A stretch of DNA of 64,000 nucleotides from Alternaria dauci (lineage: Eukaryota > Ascomycota > Dothideomycetes > Pleosporales > Pleosporaceae). Both the position numbers and the translations under genes were made by a program. The stretch lies in NCBI RefSeq assembly GCF_042100115.1, contig NC_091274.1, forward strand, positions 1,922,001 through 1,986,000. The letters are read 5' to 3'. This document shows positions 10,431 to 22,446 of the stretch, piece after piece (positions within the stretch are counted from its first letter, which is position 1; each line of letters begins with the position of its first letter). The notes beneath the pieces were generated by a model. That model was not told where the DNA came from, did no database searches, and saw only the letters and a program-made list of their open reading frames with translations.

Positions 10431-10440
10431 CTATTTTTTT
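10394..10440 (+). terminator. Stem-loop plus T-runs
   Basis: The stem CCTTATCCT/AGGATAAGG is extended by a C-G and a G-T pair, with a 7-base loop. T6 follows (10424-10429) and then a second T7 run (10434-10440). In a eukaryote this fits a Pol III terminator better than any Pol II signal. Confidence 0.45.
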
Positions 10441-10857
10441 CTTTCCTTGTAGCTTTTGTTCCTATGTGTTCCGATTCTATCCCATGCGTCGTCTCTCTAC
10501 CTATCTAATCATAGAACAAGAACTATGCAGACTGTGCTTCTATCTCTAATACAGACTTACTGAGCCTGTGGGCAACATTCCCGTCTTCCTTGTACAGCTT
10601 CCCACTGCAGAGGATGATGTTACGAGCGATAGCTTGTTTAACTGAACGACTAATTCACTTTTGAGCGATGTTGAACTTCAGGTTTCGGTAACAGGTGAAA
10701 AAGAGGAAAAGAAGTGCAAAGAAAGGTGTTGGAGACATATTATTGCAAGCAGAACAGCTATCTGGTGAAGGGGCGTGAGACAACCTTGGAAGGGTAGAGA
10801 AGATGAATTATCCGGCGCCGCCACTTCGAGCCTTGTTCTATGTGTTTCAAGCGGCAT
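10441..10857. other. Intergenic
   Basis: A 3' flank shared by the candidate RNA and the oxidoreductase, which reads toward it. Nothing else is supported. Confidence 0.45.
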
Positions 10858-11943
10858 TTACTGCTTCACATCAATCGGCTTACCGCCCTGTTCTCCACTC
10901 TTCAAACAACTCTCAAGAATCTCCAAGTCTTTCAATGCCTCTTCAGGACTTTGCATCTCGTTCCTCTTTCCCTGTTCCAAACTCGTCGCCCAAGCCTTGA
11001 TCTCTTGGTTCACGCCGTTGCCCTCGTCTGGAAATTCTTTCGTCTCTGGATCCTTCCCGTCTTTGGTGATGGTGACTTTGCCACGAGCACAGTGTACAGA
11101 GCCCTTTTCGCAAGCAACAAGATATTCAGACCCTTTATCTGTCGTGCCGAAGGAGATGGACAGCGTACCGGATGAACCGTTTTCAAGCTGCATAGTAGCA
11201 TTGAGAGTATCGATTGGTGGAAGATGTTCCTGGAGTTGTGCTGTGAATGTGCTGACCTTCTTGATCTTCTGCCCACCACCTTGGAGCAGAAGACGAGTGG
11301 CAGCCACGAAATGCACGCCGCCGTCGAGCACGAAACCTCCCTGATAATCCGGCTTCTTACGCCACTCCGTCTCATAGTACTTGCTGCCTGCCTGTACCAT
11401 AGCCGCAACACGCACACGGAAGGTAAGAATACGGCCCAGAGACGCAATCTGTTGTGAACCCCACACGTAGGAGTCGATGAACCGGAAGTTCTCTGCTACG
11501 GTGTAGGTCGCAGAGGTATTAGAAGAGTCCTGGGTCCATGCAAGTAATTCTTGAGCGGTGGCTAGGTCTTTTGCGATAGGCTTCTCTGCGAACACATGTT
11601 TGCCTGCTGCGAGGGCTTTCTTGATGTAGTCCGGTTGGACTAGGATTGGGAGTCTGGGTTGTGCTGGGTAAGCGATCAAGTTCTATACGTCGATATGTTG
11701 GCATACGCACGCGATGACTACACCTTTTACATCGTCCCTCTTCAGCAAATCCTCGAACTTCCTGCCATCCTGGTCGTCGCTGTAGAGCTCCACGTCGGAT
11801 AGCTTTTCGGACAAGGCTTTTGCCGATTTGAGTGATCGCGAGTAGATTGCTTTCAAACTCAATAATGGAGTATCCTGGACAGCAGGCAAGTGTTCTTCTT
11901 TGGCGAAGATGCCACTGCCGATGATTGCAATGCCGATAGCCAT
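10858..11943 (-). CDS. Gfo/Idh/MocA-family NAD(P)-dependent oxidoreductase
   Basis: Two exons (11711-11943 and 10858-11653) and a 57-base intron give 342 residues. The N-terminal Rossmann fold starts with GIAIIGSGIFA. The family signature AGKHVFAEKPIA lies near residue 95, with the catalytic EKP lysine, and comes just after the splice, which restores VVIALPILVQPDYIKKAL. The C-terminal domain is the usual open alpha/beta sheet, with DGGVHFVAATRLLLQGG (about residues 178-194) carrying the conserved GG-x-H motif near the active site. Such enzymes oxidise or reduce sugars and related polyols; the substrate cannot be told from sequence. I chose the ATG at 11943 because it directly precedes the Rossmann strand; an in-frame ATG at 11973 is possible. 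No signal peptide is seen, so it is probably cytosolic. Confidence 0.85.
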
Positions 11944-13235
11944 GTTGATGAGGACTCTAGGAGTTGAGGGCACAGGACGCTCTGGACGATTTCGAACAAC
12001 TTACTCTCCTCAACATATATCTTTCTGCAAACGGCTGTACTGCGGTTAAATGGCTATTGGAATGGAAGACGTAGTGTTTTCCTCCAATAGCAATATCGCC
12101 ATGACCCATCGCGGGGTACGTTTTGAGCCCCACGATGGCGATGACGTCGGGCACCATACTGGATAAAGCCAAGGGCGATAGATCCACAGGTTCCCTACCT
12201 CATCACACTCGGCTTTCTCATCAACATCGACTTCTATCAAAAGTCAATGCGGCATCTGCCCCAGCTTTTTAGCGTGATCGGCGCGATGTTAATGCATGAT
12301 ACGTCGCGCATTGGACACGCGATTATCACGCACCTCGTCTTCGGCAGTTGACGCGAAACGCGTAGAGCTCTTTACCCACGCACGAACGCGCAAGCTATGC
12401 TGACAAAAGTTGCAGGTCACCCTGGAACCATGATGGTTTTCGCGATCTTTAACAGGTGTTTGTGTACTCCACTTACGAGCTGCGATGGACTGAACTCGGA
12501 ACGTGGAGACAACTGTATCGTCCGTTGCGCGTTCAACACTACGTACGTGCCATCGGGTTCGCCAATTAATCTCCAAGTCGCGATAAAGTTAAAACATCCT
12601 TTGACACGCCACACGTTGATATGCTAAAAGGTGCGTGGAAATGCTTACCGTATTGCTTTTGACAGGATGTCAATGCCTCGAAATGATATTTTGGTGTTTG
12701 ACATGCGTCCACACCACACGCAACAAGCAGCGACTCTGCTGTAGACATGCGCTTAGCCCAGCGCGAGGAATGTGTCTGGTACTTTATCCCGCATTTTTAA
12801 ACCATCGGTTGTGATTATCGGTTGACCTTGTGGATCTCAGGGAAGTTCTGACTTACTGAAACATGCTATGTTGGACATCACGTTCGGCTGGGCCTAGTCA
12901 TGCTTCGGCAGTCGCCCCCATGCAAGGCGTTGATCAACGGGCATGGTTGGTATAGAGTTCTGTCTCAAATGCTTCAGCGGGGTTTCGGTAGCATCAGGCT
13001 ACCCTTGATACCTCCGATGTGGTGCCTGAGCGATGTGGTGATAAGAAGGTTGACCTAAAGGACTCATCATCCAGAGCTGGTCTCACTGTCCTACTGTCGC
13101 TTGCTATTTACTGTACATTCTTCATATTTCTCTTTAACGCAGCGCGTTCGATAAGACTGCCGGCAGTCTGTTACATTCCTTCCATTCTCGTTGCCTTTTC
13201 TATTCCTCTAGGCAAGCGATCATATTGTTACTAAG
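11944..13235. other. Intergenic
   Basis: About 1.3 kb between the divergent oxidoreductase and MFS genes, presumably holding both promoters. Short frames on both strands have no recognisable domain. A pyrimidine-rich stretch lies shortly before the MFS start. Confidence 0.45.
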
Positions 13236-14952
13236 ATGGGTTTCGGTATTCTAGAAGACCGCCACATGGCCGCTCCTCCGGGCACATCTACTATCAACGA
13301 GTCCGAGTCTTCTCTAGACTCCAAGCTAGACTCGAGCGACCTCAAACGCGACGGCGACATTATCCTGCAGCCACAACCCTCAAACAGCCCCAACGATCCG
13401 CTCAATTGGTCACCTAAAAGAAAAGAGTGCATCATGATCCTTCTCGCTTTTAGTTCAGGTGTAACGACAGCTCTCGGACCGATGGTGACGCCTGCTCTTC
13501 CGCTTATTGCGACGAAATACAAGGTCAATATCGATATGGTAGCAAGTCTTGTCATCGGATTCCTTGCTTTCTGGATTGGGTTCACTACATTCTTCACAGC
13601 TGCTGGAGCCAATATCTGGGGCAAGCGCCCATTCTTCATCATCTCCACCGTGATCCTTCTTGCAACAAATGTCTGGGGATTCTTCACCAGGGTACGTATA
13701 GAAGACGAGCTGGATCGTTCTCTGTTGACGAGTAGTAGTCCTTTGTCTCTCTCGCTGTCATGCGAGTTGTTCAGGGTATCGCATCAGCACCTCTTGAGAC
13801 ACTTGTTACCTCCACGGTATCCGATATGTACTTTGTGCATCAACGCGGTACACGCATCGCGGTCTGGGGTTGTATGCTAGCATCTGGTGTGCTTCTTGGG
13901 CATGTGTCTCTGTATCTCACTGCTTGCGTCAACGTACTGACCCCCAATTAGGCAAACGATCGCTGGTGCCATCATCCAGAACATCTCTTTCGAGGCGACT
14001 TTTGGCATCTCCGCTCTGATATTCATTCCCATCTTGGTCGGCATGTACTTCTTCGTCGTCGAAACCACTTACTATGGCCCCCGACCTACGATGGAAAAGC
14101 TCGGAGCCGATGAGAAACACGAGTCTGTTGTTGAGCTGGAAGATGAAAGGGAGTCGTACAGGAGCCAGCTGGCAATTTTCCGTGGCCGCTTATCACCGGA
14201 GTCGTTCTGGAAGAACGCTTGGAAGCCAGTGCCACTTATTGCCTTCCCGGCAGTACTCTTCAGTACGATCGTTTACGGATCTTACTTTGTATGTCAAGTT
14301 TTTGGATTGTTCGCGAAGCATGTACTGATTCAGTTCTCAGACCTGGCTGCTTACTATCTCGGTCCTCTCCGTCAACATCTTCTCCGCACCACCGTACTCG
14401 CTGAACCCGGCACAAGTCGGTCTTACTAACCTGCCTCTCCTTGGTGTCGCACTGATCGGCTCACCTCTCTCTGGCTGGACAGCCGATGCCCTCGCCAAGT
14501 TCATGGCACGTCGCAATCACGGCGTTTTCGAACCCGAATTCCGCCTAACGCTCATGATCCCTGCTACCATCTTTGCTACTATTGGCTTTCTCGGCTTCGG
14601 CATGAGTGTCTCAGCTGGTTATCCCATCGTCTGGCCATTGATCTTTATGTCTATTCACTCGCTTTCCGTACCGTTCGCCTCGACAGCCAGTCTAACTTAT
14701 GTCATTGATTGCTATCCCAAAGACGCAAACCAGGCTTTCGTGACAATCAACTTTACAAAAGCAGTGTTTACATTCATTGCGACAACGTATGCGAACGGCA
14801 TCATGGCGAACATCGGGCCTCGCGCGGTCTTTGACGGAATCACCATTATTAATCTGGGAATATGCGCGCTTACTATTCCAGCGTACATGTTCGGAAAGAG
14901 ATTTAGAAGTTTGGTCGCGCGGAGCTCGTTTGGTAAGAAGCTATCAGGCTAG
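13236..14952 (+). CDS. MFS transporter, DHA1-type multidrug/polyamine family
   Basis: Four exons (13236-13691, 13739-13899, 13952-14288, 14341-14952) give 521 residues. A ~50-residue cytosolic N-tail ends in NDPLNWSPKRKE, the entry motif of fungal DHA1 proteins. Hydrophobic segments consistent with twelve helices follow, with MRVVQGIASAPLETLV and YFVHQRGTRIAVWG in the first half, a charged central loop, and NPAQVGLTNLPLLGVAL in the second. It is probably a plasma-membrane proton-coupled exporter; the substrate is unknown. Intron 2 appears to be GC-AG (13900-13951, 52 bases). It yields the family-like LLGQTIAGAIIQ, whereas the nearest in-frame GT donor (13912) would leave a 40-base intron. The other introns are GT-AG. 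Confidence 0.85.
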
Positions 14953-15369
14953 AGGTTGGGGGGCCTGTTTGATTACTAGGACGGCAATGACATTGATCCG
15001 GAGAAGTGGTGATACAAGGCTCAGTTTTGTGGATAGTCACAGTTGTTACAGGCTTGAGATTTACAATTACGATGGCTCACGATACGATAGACCAAGCTTC
15101 ATGCTGCCTTGCCGTGTTAACCCATGATGGTTGATCAAAGACAGCAACACACTGTTATGAGAAAAGGAGTTGAAGAATTTCTTGAATTGAAGGAGGTTCG
15201 TGGGTATCGTTAGTCTATATAACTGGAGATCATCCGAGGCGCCCAAAACGCCGTTTACAACTTTTGTACTCCTCATCGCAACCATCTCAGATGTCTCCTG
15301 CCGCGAATGAATACGCATACACTGCGCCGCATGATGTTCTAGCATGAAACCTCCGCCTCCATGATGCCT
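14953..15369. other. Intergenic, convergent 3' flanks
   Basis: Lies between the MFS stop and the stop of the small two-exon gene. Nothing else is supported. Confidence 0.45.
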
Positions 15370-15814
15370 CTAAATATAATTGCTGTCTTCATCGTTGCGC
15401 AACTGACAACCAGTGTCATGATGCACGTCTCTGTACTCCTCCGCTTGAGTTTCAGCAAACTCCATCTGCGTGAAGCGGGCGAAAGTGGCAGTTCAGCCAG
15501 TGTGCTGAGTTTAGTTTGGTGATCCGTAGATATGGTAACCTGGCACAGCCTTTGTTTGCTGGGAAAGGACGATGCATTGAGGCGCATCAATTTGGTACTC
15601 TCTGTGCACCCCCTTGAGCCTCTCTAGCACCAGGCCTTTGCGACAGCATTTGTGCCATGGACTGCGAAGCATTCGAGGACGAGGTCGTGTATCGCGGGCT
15701 TAGTGGTGACGTCAGACCGGCTCTTCTTGAGGACGAGACGGTGATGGGAGATGGGGTTGATGCTGCGTTCTTGAGAAAGACACGCGCAGGTGGGAATTGG
15801 CTGACTGGTGGCAT
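15370..15814 (-). CDS. Small hypothetical protein, two exons
   Basis: Exon 1 is 15599-15814 and exon 2 is 15370-15465, with a 133-base intron that begins GTACCA and ends CACGCAG. The product is 103 residues. The first part is Ser/Pro/Arg-rich (FPPARVFLKNAASTPSPITV, then a short SQSMAQMLSQRPG). The second exon encodes an acidic amphipathic stretch (MEFAETQAEEYRDVHHD) and ends in a clean stop. Both splice sites are phase 0. I do not recognise the family. The contrast between a disordered basic N-part and an acidic C-part, and the good splice signals, are the only support. A non-coding transcript remains possible. Confidence 0.4.
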
Positions 15815-17430
15815 TGTGGTTGTGTAGTTGGAGTTGTTGGTTGACTTGTCGATGTTGGTACAGTATCGGCTGTTAGACGATGAATGTAGGTGATGACGAG
15901 GCTTGTTGATCGACGTTGTTGATATAGTAGTGGAACGTAGGGTAATCCGGTATTTGACGTATCCCTTCAGCTGATGAGTCGTCGGTTAAAAGGCCTCGTT
16001 CCCAGCAGCAGCCGACCATCCCGAGGTCTTATATCCCTCACCCAGCCCAACTTGAGTCACCTTACTAGATTACTAGACCCAAACTAAGCCTCTACCCTCG
16101 GAGTCACAAGCAAGTCGCCCACCCCACCCGTCCACGCAACCACCTAGTGCGCGCGCCCCAAACTCCGCCCGTGCCGTAACATGTGAAGCCTTTTCCGTTT
16201 CGAGCCAAGATCACCCCACGACATCGTGAGCATCACGTCTTGCACATGCGGATCCGGACCTAATCGGCGGATCATTCTCGTTGAAAAGAGACAGATACGA
16301 TCAAGGCAGTCTGAATTTTATGCACGCGATCGTGAGTTACTCCACGTCCAGTAGCTCCCGTTACCCCGGATGGCTTTTCCGCGTGCGACTACTGTGCAAC
16401 AGTCACTGCGAGCCGACCCTCCACCCCAAACGGCCGGAAAAGCAAACAAGGAAAAGGCCCGAGACTCACAGTCGCATGCGCATGTCGTGCATGCACCTGT
16501 AGCTTACGCACCTACACATGTCGAGTAGCAGCCAAGGTGTCCAAGTGTGTGGTGACAGTTGATGCGTGTTTGAACTTTGTATGGTAATGGTGTGCGTGCT
16601 TGTTTCGCGACAGAAGGCTGCGACACGTCATGCACGTAGCCTAAAGTGCGGGGTGGGCTTCCGCTTGTCTCTTGTAAAACACAGATTAGGGATGTGCCGG
16701 GTTTGATGGCTTCTACCAGTAGCAAGCTTCCACCAAGAGGTTTTTGAACTTCAGCCTGTAACGGGGAGGTAATGCATGGTAGATCTCCGAGGTCGGGGGA
16801 ATTACTATATATCTGGACACGAGAGATGCTATTACGGGCTGAGTAAGTTCACAAATCACATGGACAGCACATGCGACGAGATGGTGATGCGGGGAAGCTG
16901 TTAGATCACAAGCAGGCTGAGCGAACGGTGTGGCATCTGCTCTACAGCATTCCTTTTGCGCCTTGCACTAGCGTGGGGATAGAGAGGCGTAGGTCACGGC
17001 GCAGTACACATGTGTACTGCGGACGCAGCTGCAAAGCAATGCATATGAGAAGCGAGCGTTGCGTCCATGGGTGTGAGAGCGTGAGGGCTGCCTGTGAGTT
17101 CAGTGTTCCGTCATTGTTGCGGTGTAGCAGGTGTTTTGCAGGCTGCATCCACGATGCATGTTGAAATGTATGGTGAGCGATTCCTTGTCAAAAGAATATT
17201 GACATTTGTTTTCCCTAGTATACAAGATGGAAAAACTTTTAGACGACGCAATATAGTACATCCAAATCGTTATCCAAGCCTCCTGCGTACAACGCAATGA
17301 CGTGTCTTTCAATGCGCGACTGCGTCCGAGCCTAGGATAGATATGCAAGCATACCCACATCCCGCGCATGCTAGCATGCTGTTCATACTACCCAACTGTT
17401 CCAACAAACTTGAACTTGAGCTCAGGGAGT
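15815..17430. other. Intergenic
   Basis: About 1.6 kb upstream of the small gene and downstream of IRC22. Only short unsupported frames are seen. No repeat, RNA gene or element end was recognised. Confidence 0.4.
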
Positions 17431-18378
17431 CTAAGCTCGGGGCTTCGCACCGCTGCGGACGCGCTTGGCTTCTGGGCGCTGGAGGTGGGAGGCCGGGATC
17501 CAGCTCTCATCGTAGGCCTTTGCACCTGAAGTAACAGCGGGGCCATCGGCGCCGACGACAGCAATCTGGTCGGCAGGGTCGACCTTCTTGCTCTGGCCCG
17601 ACGACATCTTAGCGCGCTCGCCACCCTTGCCGCGGCCCTTCTTCTGAGGGAAGAAAGTAGAGATCCAGGTGTTATAGACGAAGTAGACAGTTCCACCAAA
17701 TGCGCCGAGGAGGACGAGGTAGAGGAAGATACTGGAGCGCACAAGTTAGTATACATGGTGAAAACAACACGGTGTGCCAAGAGCACGCGCCGGGTAAGGG
17801 CTGCTTTGGTACGTACATCTGAGGGTCGAAGAAGCTGGTAGGCGCCTCGACAATGCTGACAGTCTCGTTGTAGACGGGGACGGTGATGAGGTTGTTCTTG
17901 CTGTCCTTGAGCACAGTCACGAGCTGAAGGCGAAGGTTCTGGGGGTGCATTTCTGTCGTGAAGCTGTAGGGAATTGTCTCGTTGGCGCCAGCAGGAATCT
18001 CGATCGAGTAGCGCTGGCGAGTGAGGTTGCGAAGGATTTGCGACTGTCCGGCGACTTCCTGGATCAGCGAGCCGCTGACAATGGTGACGCCGACGGGAGC
18101 GGGCTCATTGTTGACCACGGACAGACGCGCCTGCGTAGGCTGGCCGTTGACGAGCTTGATGCCAAAGAACTCCGACTGGGGGAAAGAGACGGAGACGGCG
18201 ACATTGAGATTGGGAGTTTGGGGCTCGTCGACTGCTTGCTTCTCAGCCTGAGGGCGCACCTGTTAGCCGTCTGATGTCATGCTGCGTCTAAAAGTGCCGA
18301 GCTTACTGCGGGCTCAGCAACGGTGCCGAGAGCTCGTAGGGAGAGCACGAGTAGAGATGAAAACTTCCAATTGACCAT
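17431..18378 (-). CDS. IRC22: IRC22 / TRAP-alpha-like ER membrane protein
   Basis: Three exons (18307-18378, 17817-18259, 17431-17731) give 271 residues, with both introns GT-AG. It begins with a signal peptide (NWKFSSLLVLSLRALGTVAEP). A lumenal domain with SFPQSEFFGIKLVNGQPTQA and NNEPAPVGVTIVSGSL resembles the translocon-associated protein alpha fold. It then has one transmembrane helix (IFLYLVLLGAFGGTVYFVYN, about residues 172-191) and a basic cytosolic tail with KKGRGKGGERAK. Fungal proteins of this layout are named Increased Recombination Centers 22; the TRAP-alpha relation suggests a role beside the Sec61 translocon. The splice before the helix joins exactly at FFDPQ-IF. It is divergent from the CCCH gene. 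Confidence 0.85.
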
Positions 18379-19196
18379 GATGAAGGCGAACCAAGACGAT
18401 GAGATGGGAGAGGAGGAGGAGGAGCGAGGGCGTGTGGGAACAGATGGGGTAATTCTAACGTGGCTTCTGGGAAGTGACGTCCGGGCGCAGCTTCCTCTTA
18501 GCGTCGGAGCACGGAACGAGGGCCGCGGCAACCAATGCCAACGCGAACCCATCCATTGCTCCAGTGAACACGGCCTCACGCGACAGTCTCCTGTTGCCGG
18601 CCACACTCACCATGTGCTGCGTCTCGTCGCATACGACTATTTGTAGGACTGCCGTCTATCGCTTCACTGCTCTCCACGGCCGCCTCTCCAAATATAGACC
18701 CCGCCATTCGTACGCGCCGGGTCGCGTTACACATGGCATGGCATGGCAACCACGCCCCAAGTCTGGCTTGTTCAATCACAAACGCAGCAGCTTTCACTCG
18801 TCTGCAGCTTGATATGCTTCTTTGCTCTGATCGCGCATACACCGCCTCGCGTTAAGTAGCTTCCCGCCGACCTCGCGCGTTGCGCCTGCTTGCATTACAC
18901 TATTAAATGCCAGACTGACTTTTCCCCTACCCGGTCTTCATTGCCTCATATCAGGGTACCGTAACTCACCGTCACCCCCGGTTGCCTATTTGAGCCTGAC
19001 ACTTTCCCTGTGAACCCCGGAAGGAGCCCTCGACTGTTCCCACAACTTCTTTTTTCTCACACTCCAACTTCTCTCCTCTCTCACCTCATACGCCAGAATC
19101 TCCATCACCTCTGCAAAGCCACTACTAAAACCGGCATCTTTCCACCAAACCCCCGCCAGTCGCTAAGAGTTCAAGTTTGGCTGCTCGCCTTTCGAG
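18379..19196. other. Divergent promoter region
   Basis: About 0.8 kb between IRC22 (-) and the CCCH gene (+). A long pyrimidine-rich stretch at about 19,040-19,095 lies ~110-150 bases before the CCCH start, as is common around fungal transcription starts. No clear TATA box. Confidence 0.5.
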
Positions 19197-21117
19197 ATGC
19201 CGCCTTCGCTCAATGGCCATGGGCCTGCTAGTCCTGCTTCATTTGGCTTCTCGGACGCCGATCTAACAGCCTTCATCAGGCGTTTTGAGCACTTTCAGCA
19301 GTTTGAAGAGGAAAAGACACAGTTTTTGGCCGTAGGTTTGACAGAAAACACGTCTAGTCCCCTCGAGGTGATCTGATTCGCCCGACAGGAGATTGTCACT
19401 CGCTATGAATATTTGTACCAGCAACACCAGACATTAACGATCGAACGCGAACGCGACCGCGCGTGGGTGGTTGCATGGCAAAACGAAAAGGTGCAGTATG
19501 AAAAGAAGCACAATCGCATGTTGCGAGAAATGGTAATTTCACTCCAATGCATATCCTCCGCAGCTACTCCATCAGCAGGCTAGGCAAATAGCTGCTCGAA
19601 TCTCGAGAAGAAACTGACATCGAATTTCCAGTCCGACAACCCATTCGTCACGGTACTCATTGACGGTGATGGCATGGTTGTGAGGTTCTCCGGTCTGCGT
19701 GTTGATGGCGGTTTTGCTGATCAAAAATCCAGTTTTGTGACAAATATCTTTGTGAAGGAGAACAAGGTGGCCGCCGCGCTGCTTTGGATCTCTCCTCTGC
19801 CGTCCAGAAATACGTTGACAATGACTGTAACGATATCCCTTACGGAGCCCGTATCGTGTGCCGTATCTATGCGAACGTGCGGGGCCTCGGCGACGTGCTT
19901 GTACGCAAAGGAGTCTATCAAGATCCGTTCGAGTTTGAGGAGTTTGTGCGCGGCTTCACGCGAGGCAAAACACTATTCGACTTCATTGACGTTGGCGCGG
20001 GAAAAGATCGTGCTGACGAGAAGATTATAGGTGAGAGATTCCGAAGTAGTTGCTATCTATGACTGTGAGGAAAACGTCTAGCCTGTACTGACATTTGCAG
20101 AATCCTGCAAACTATACAGTCAGGACTACCATTGCCGTCGGATTCTCTTCGGTTGCTCGCATGATAATGGTTACGCGCGAATGTTAGAGGAATGCTCCGA
20201 TCGCCCTGAGCTGGTTCACAAGGTCATTCTTCTTGAGGGTGTTCCATTTGAGAAAGAGCTCGTGAGTCTGCCGTATGACACAAAGAAATTTCCTGGGATC
20301 TTCCGCGATACCAAAATCGTGATTTGGGGGTCTCCTATGTACAGTGGCGGTCTTCCACCAGCATTTGTTCCCGCCCGCAGGGTCGATTCCAATGACAGCT
20401 CGAAGGCTTCTGTATCATCGACAAGTCTGCCTAGCCGGTTTCCGCCCCCAGGAAAGTCTCCAGTCATGGACAGCCCTCTGCCCAGCCAGGCTACGATGAT
20501 GGCACTGCCTAGAACGTCTTCAACATCGACACTGGCTTCGGACGGCATGGTTGCAGCAAACAAGCCAGCACTCCCGATGAACTGGGCTGCCAAAGCCGCT
20601 GCTCCGCCGCCTCCTGTTATTCAATCATCTCCCACGTACAAGCCGGCGAATCGTGAGGAAGGCATCGCCCGCAACCGCGCCGGTCAACGCATCGACCCAC
20701 CATGCAAGGACTACGACAAGACCGAAGTGGACCGCGTCAAGAAGATTAAGATGTGTAATGTTCATTTCCTCCGGAACGAGTGCCCGTATGAAAAAAACTG
20801 CACACACCTCCACGCCTACAAGCCAACTGACAGCGAGGTGGCCACCCTCCGTCTCGTCGCTCGCATGGCACCTTGCAGCAACGGCAGTCGTTGCCAGGTA
20901 AGTTCAGACTGTACCAAATGCATGTGAGATGTGCACTGACTTTGTGTGTTTACCTCTACAGGATATTAGGTGTATCTATGGCCACTGTTGCCCAGCGCCT
21001 CACAAGGCTCATCATGTCAAGGGCACGAAGAGCTGCATTTTCGGCGACTCGTGCAAGTTTCCGGTTGAGCTGCACGACATCGACACCAACGTGGTCAAAA
21101 CGCTGGTTATTCGCTAG
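19197..21117 (+). CDS. CCCH zinc-finger nucleic-acid-binding protein
   Basis: Six exons (19197-19331, 19389-19532, 19632-19679, 19733-20030, 20101-20897, 20962-21117) give 525 residues. A short coiled coil (about residues 30-90) precedes a conserved domain beginning FVTVLIDGDGMVF. It includes IPYGARIVCRIYANVRGLG and HCRRILFGCSHDNGYARML, a PIN/NYN-like arrangement with spaced acidic residues. A Ser/Pro-rich linker follows, then three clustered fingers: MCNVHFLRNECPYEKNCTHLH (C-x8-C-x5-C-x3-H), a cysteine-rich CQDIRCIYGHCC group, and CIFGDSCKF with a distal His. Intron 5 splits the second finger. Fungal relatives are annotated as CCCH DNA-binding proteins. RNA binding with a nuclease-like domain is my inference. 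Confidence 0.8.
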
Positions 21118-21415
21118 GATGAGCAAGGTCGGATTCGATATCTGGGGGACAGAGCGATCAAATCGAATTGCTCTAGATGAGCACAGGACGGGTAACACGT
21201 AGCAGGAACCCGGATTTAGGAGTCTCATGGGACCCAGTAGACTATCATATCATAATCATGCTCACTGACATGGACATTCAACAACGCTACAAGTGTGTGA
21301 TTTGACATGTGTGTTTTTTCTGGTATGGCTGTGAATAGCGCAATCTGAGAGGGTGAGAACGCCCGGATCACGAGTAGAAGTGTCAGGGGACATAAACATG
21401 AGCACAGGTGCAGGC
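21118..21415. other. Convergent 3' flanks
   Basis: A short spacer between the CCCH stop and the aprataxin stop. Nothing else is seen. Confidence 0.4.
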
Positions 21416-22446
21416 TCATTCCCTCTTCCAGTCTTCAAACTCGTCATTCAGATGTTGTTTCAACGCCGCAAACTTGTTCTTAAAGTTCTTGGAACATCGC
21501 CAACACTTCATATCCCAGCTAGGCCAGTCGCCAGGATGAAACCTCTCGCTTCCTTCTTCGAGAGGAAACTCGTCTAATCGGACAAGGAAACTAGAGTTGA
21601 AGCTCAAGTAGTGCTTCTTATGTTTCATCCAGTCTGAGTGCATGTCTCGGCTGAAGATGTGAATGTGTAGATGGTTCATCGAGGGATGGGTGTGCACGCC
21701 TATTACGATGTCTTTCGACCAGTCGCGACCGGGTGGGAGGAGGGACGCTTGTTCTTCGGGTGGTGGTGGGTCAGCAGAGCTCATCATTGCTTCCAAGGCC
21801 TCGTTGTAGGGTTTATCGGAGGCGCTGATGTCGCCATATTGACGTCGGAGTTCGTAGGCAGCGAGGTCTTTCAGCCGAGCAGCGCGTTTTCTTACTTGGG
21901 CAAGGAAGGCGGCGTCTGTGGACAGCGCGTCGAGAGGATGTCGATCGTAGTATTCGCGTTTTCGTGGAATGAGTAGGAGATGTACGCTGGGATACTGTCA
22001 GTGCGCTCGCTGATTTGGTCTTGTACTACATGGATGCTCGCCTCGCTTTTGGGTACTTGTCTGTTATTACGACAAAGTCATCGTCGTACTCGAGTACTCT
22101 GTTCTCCGGGTTCGTCTTGGGACTCTCAATGTATACGCCCAATCCATCCCGCCGGTCCCCGCGCTTGGCTGCCTTTGTAGCCTTCCCTATAAGGCCTGGA
22201 CCGTCTGCAGCGGGTATGACAGGTGGTTTTGGTTTCTTCGTCTGCGACATGAGTTCTGTAACTGCACTGTGAGTTGAGATTGCGCTGTGGGTTCAAAGAC
22301 CTGGCATAGGACAACGTACATGCATTAGGACGTTTCGAAGAGGCAGGAGCGACTGCTTCTTGCGGTCGGTTCGGCGTCTCTGTGCCTGCTATCTCCTCCT
22401 CTGTCATTGCATCGTGAGTCTGCTTTGTGGCGGCTTGGTCGGTCAT
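21416..22446 (-). CDS. HNT3: Aprataxin-like HIT protein Hnt3
   Basis: Three exons (22320-22446, 22030-22261, 21416-21986) give 309 residues, with both introns GT-AG. Joining exons 1 and 2 creates NAFTELMSQTKKPKP, a stretch typical of fungal aprataxins. The HIT active site is HLHIHIFS with the downstream His-rich KHKKHYLSF. The C-terminal C2HE zinc finger is CWRCSKNFKNKFAALKQH followed by NDE. The enzyme removes 5'-adenylate left by abortive DNA ligation, acting in the nucleus. The frame stays open to an upstream ATG at 22563, which would add 39 Arg/Ser-rich residues resembling a mitochondrial presequence. The gene is divergent from the helicase. Confidence 0.88.
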
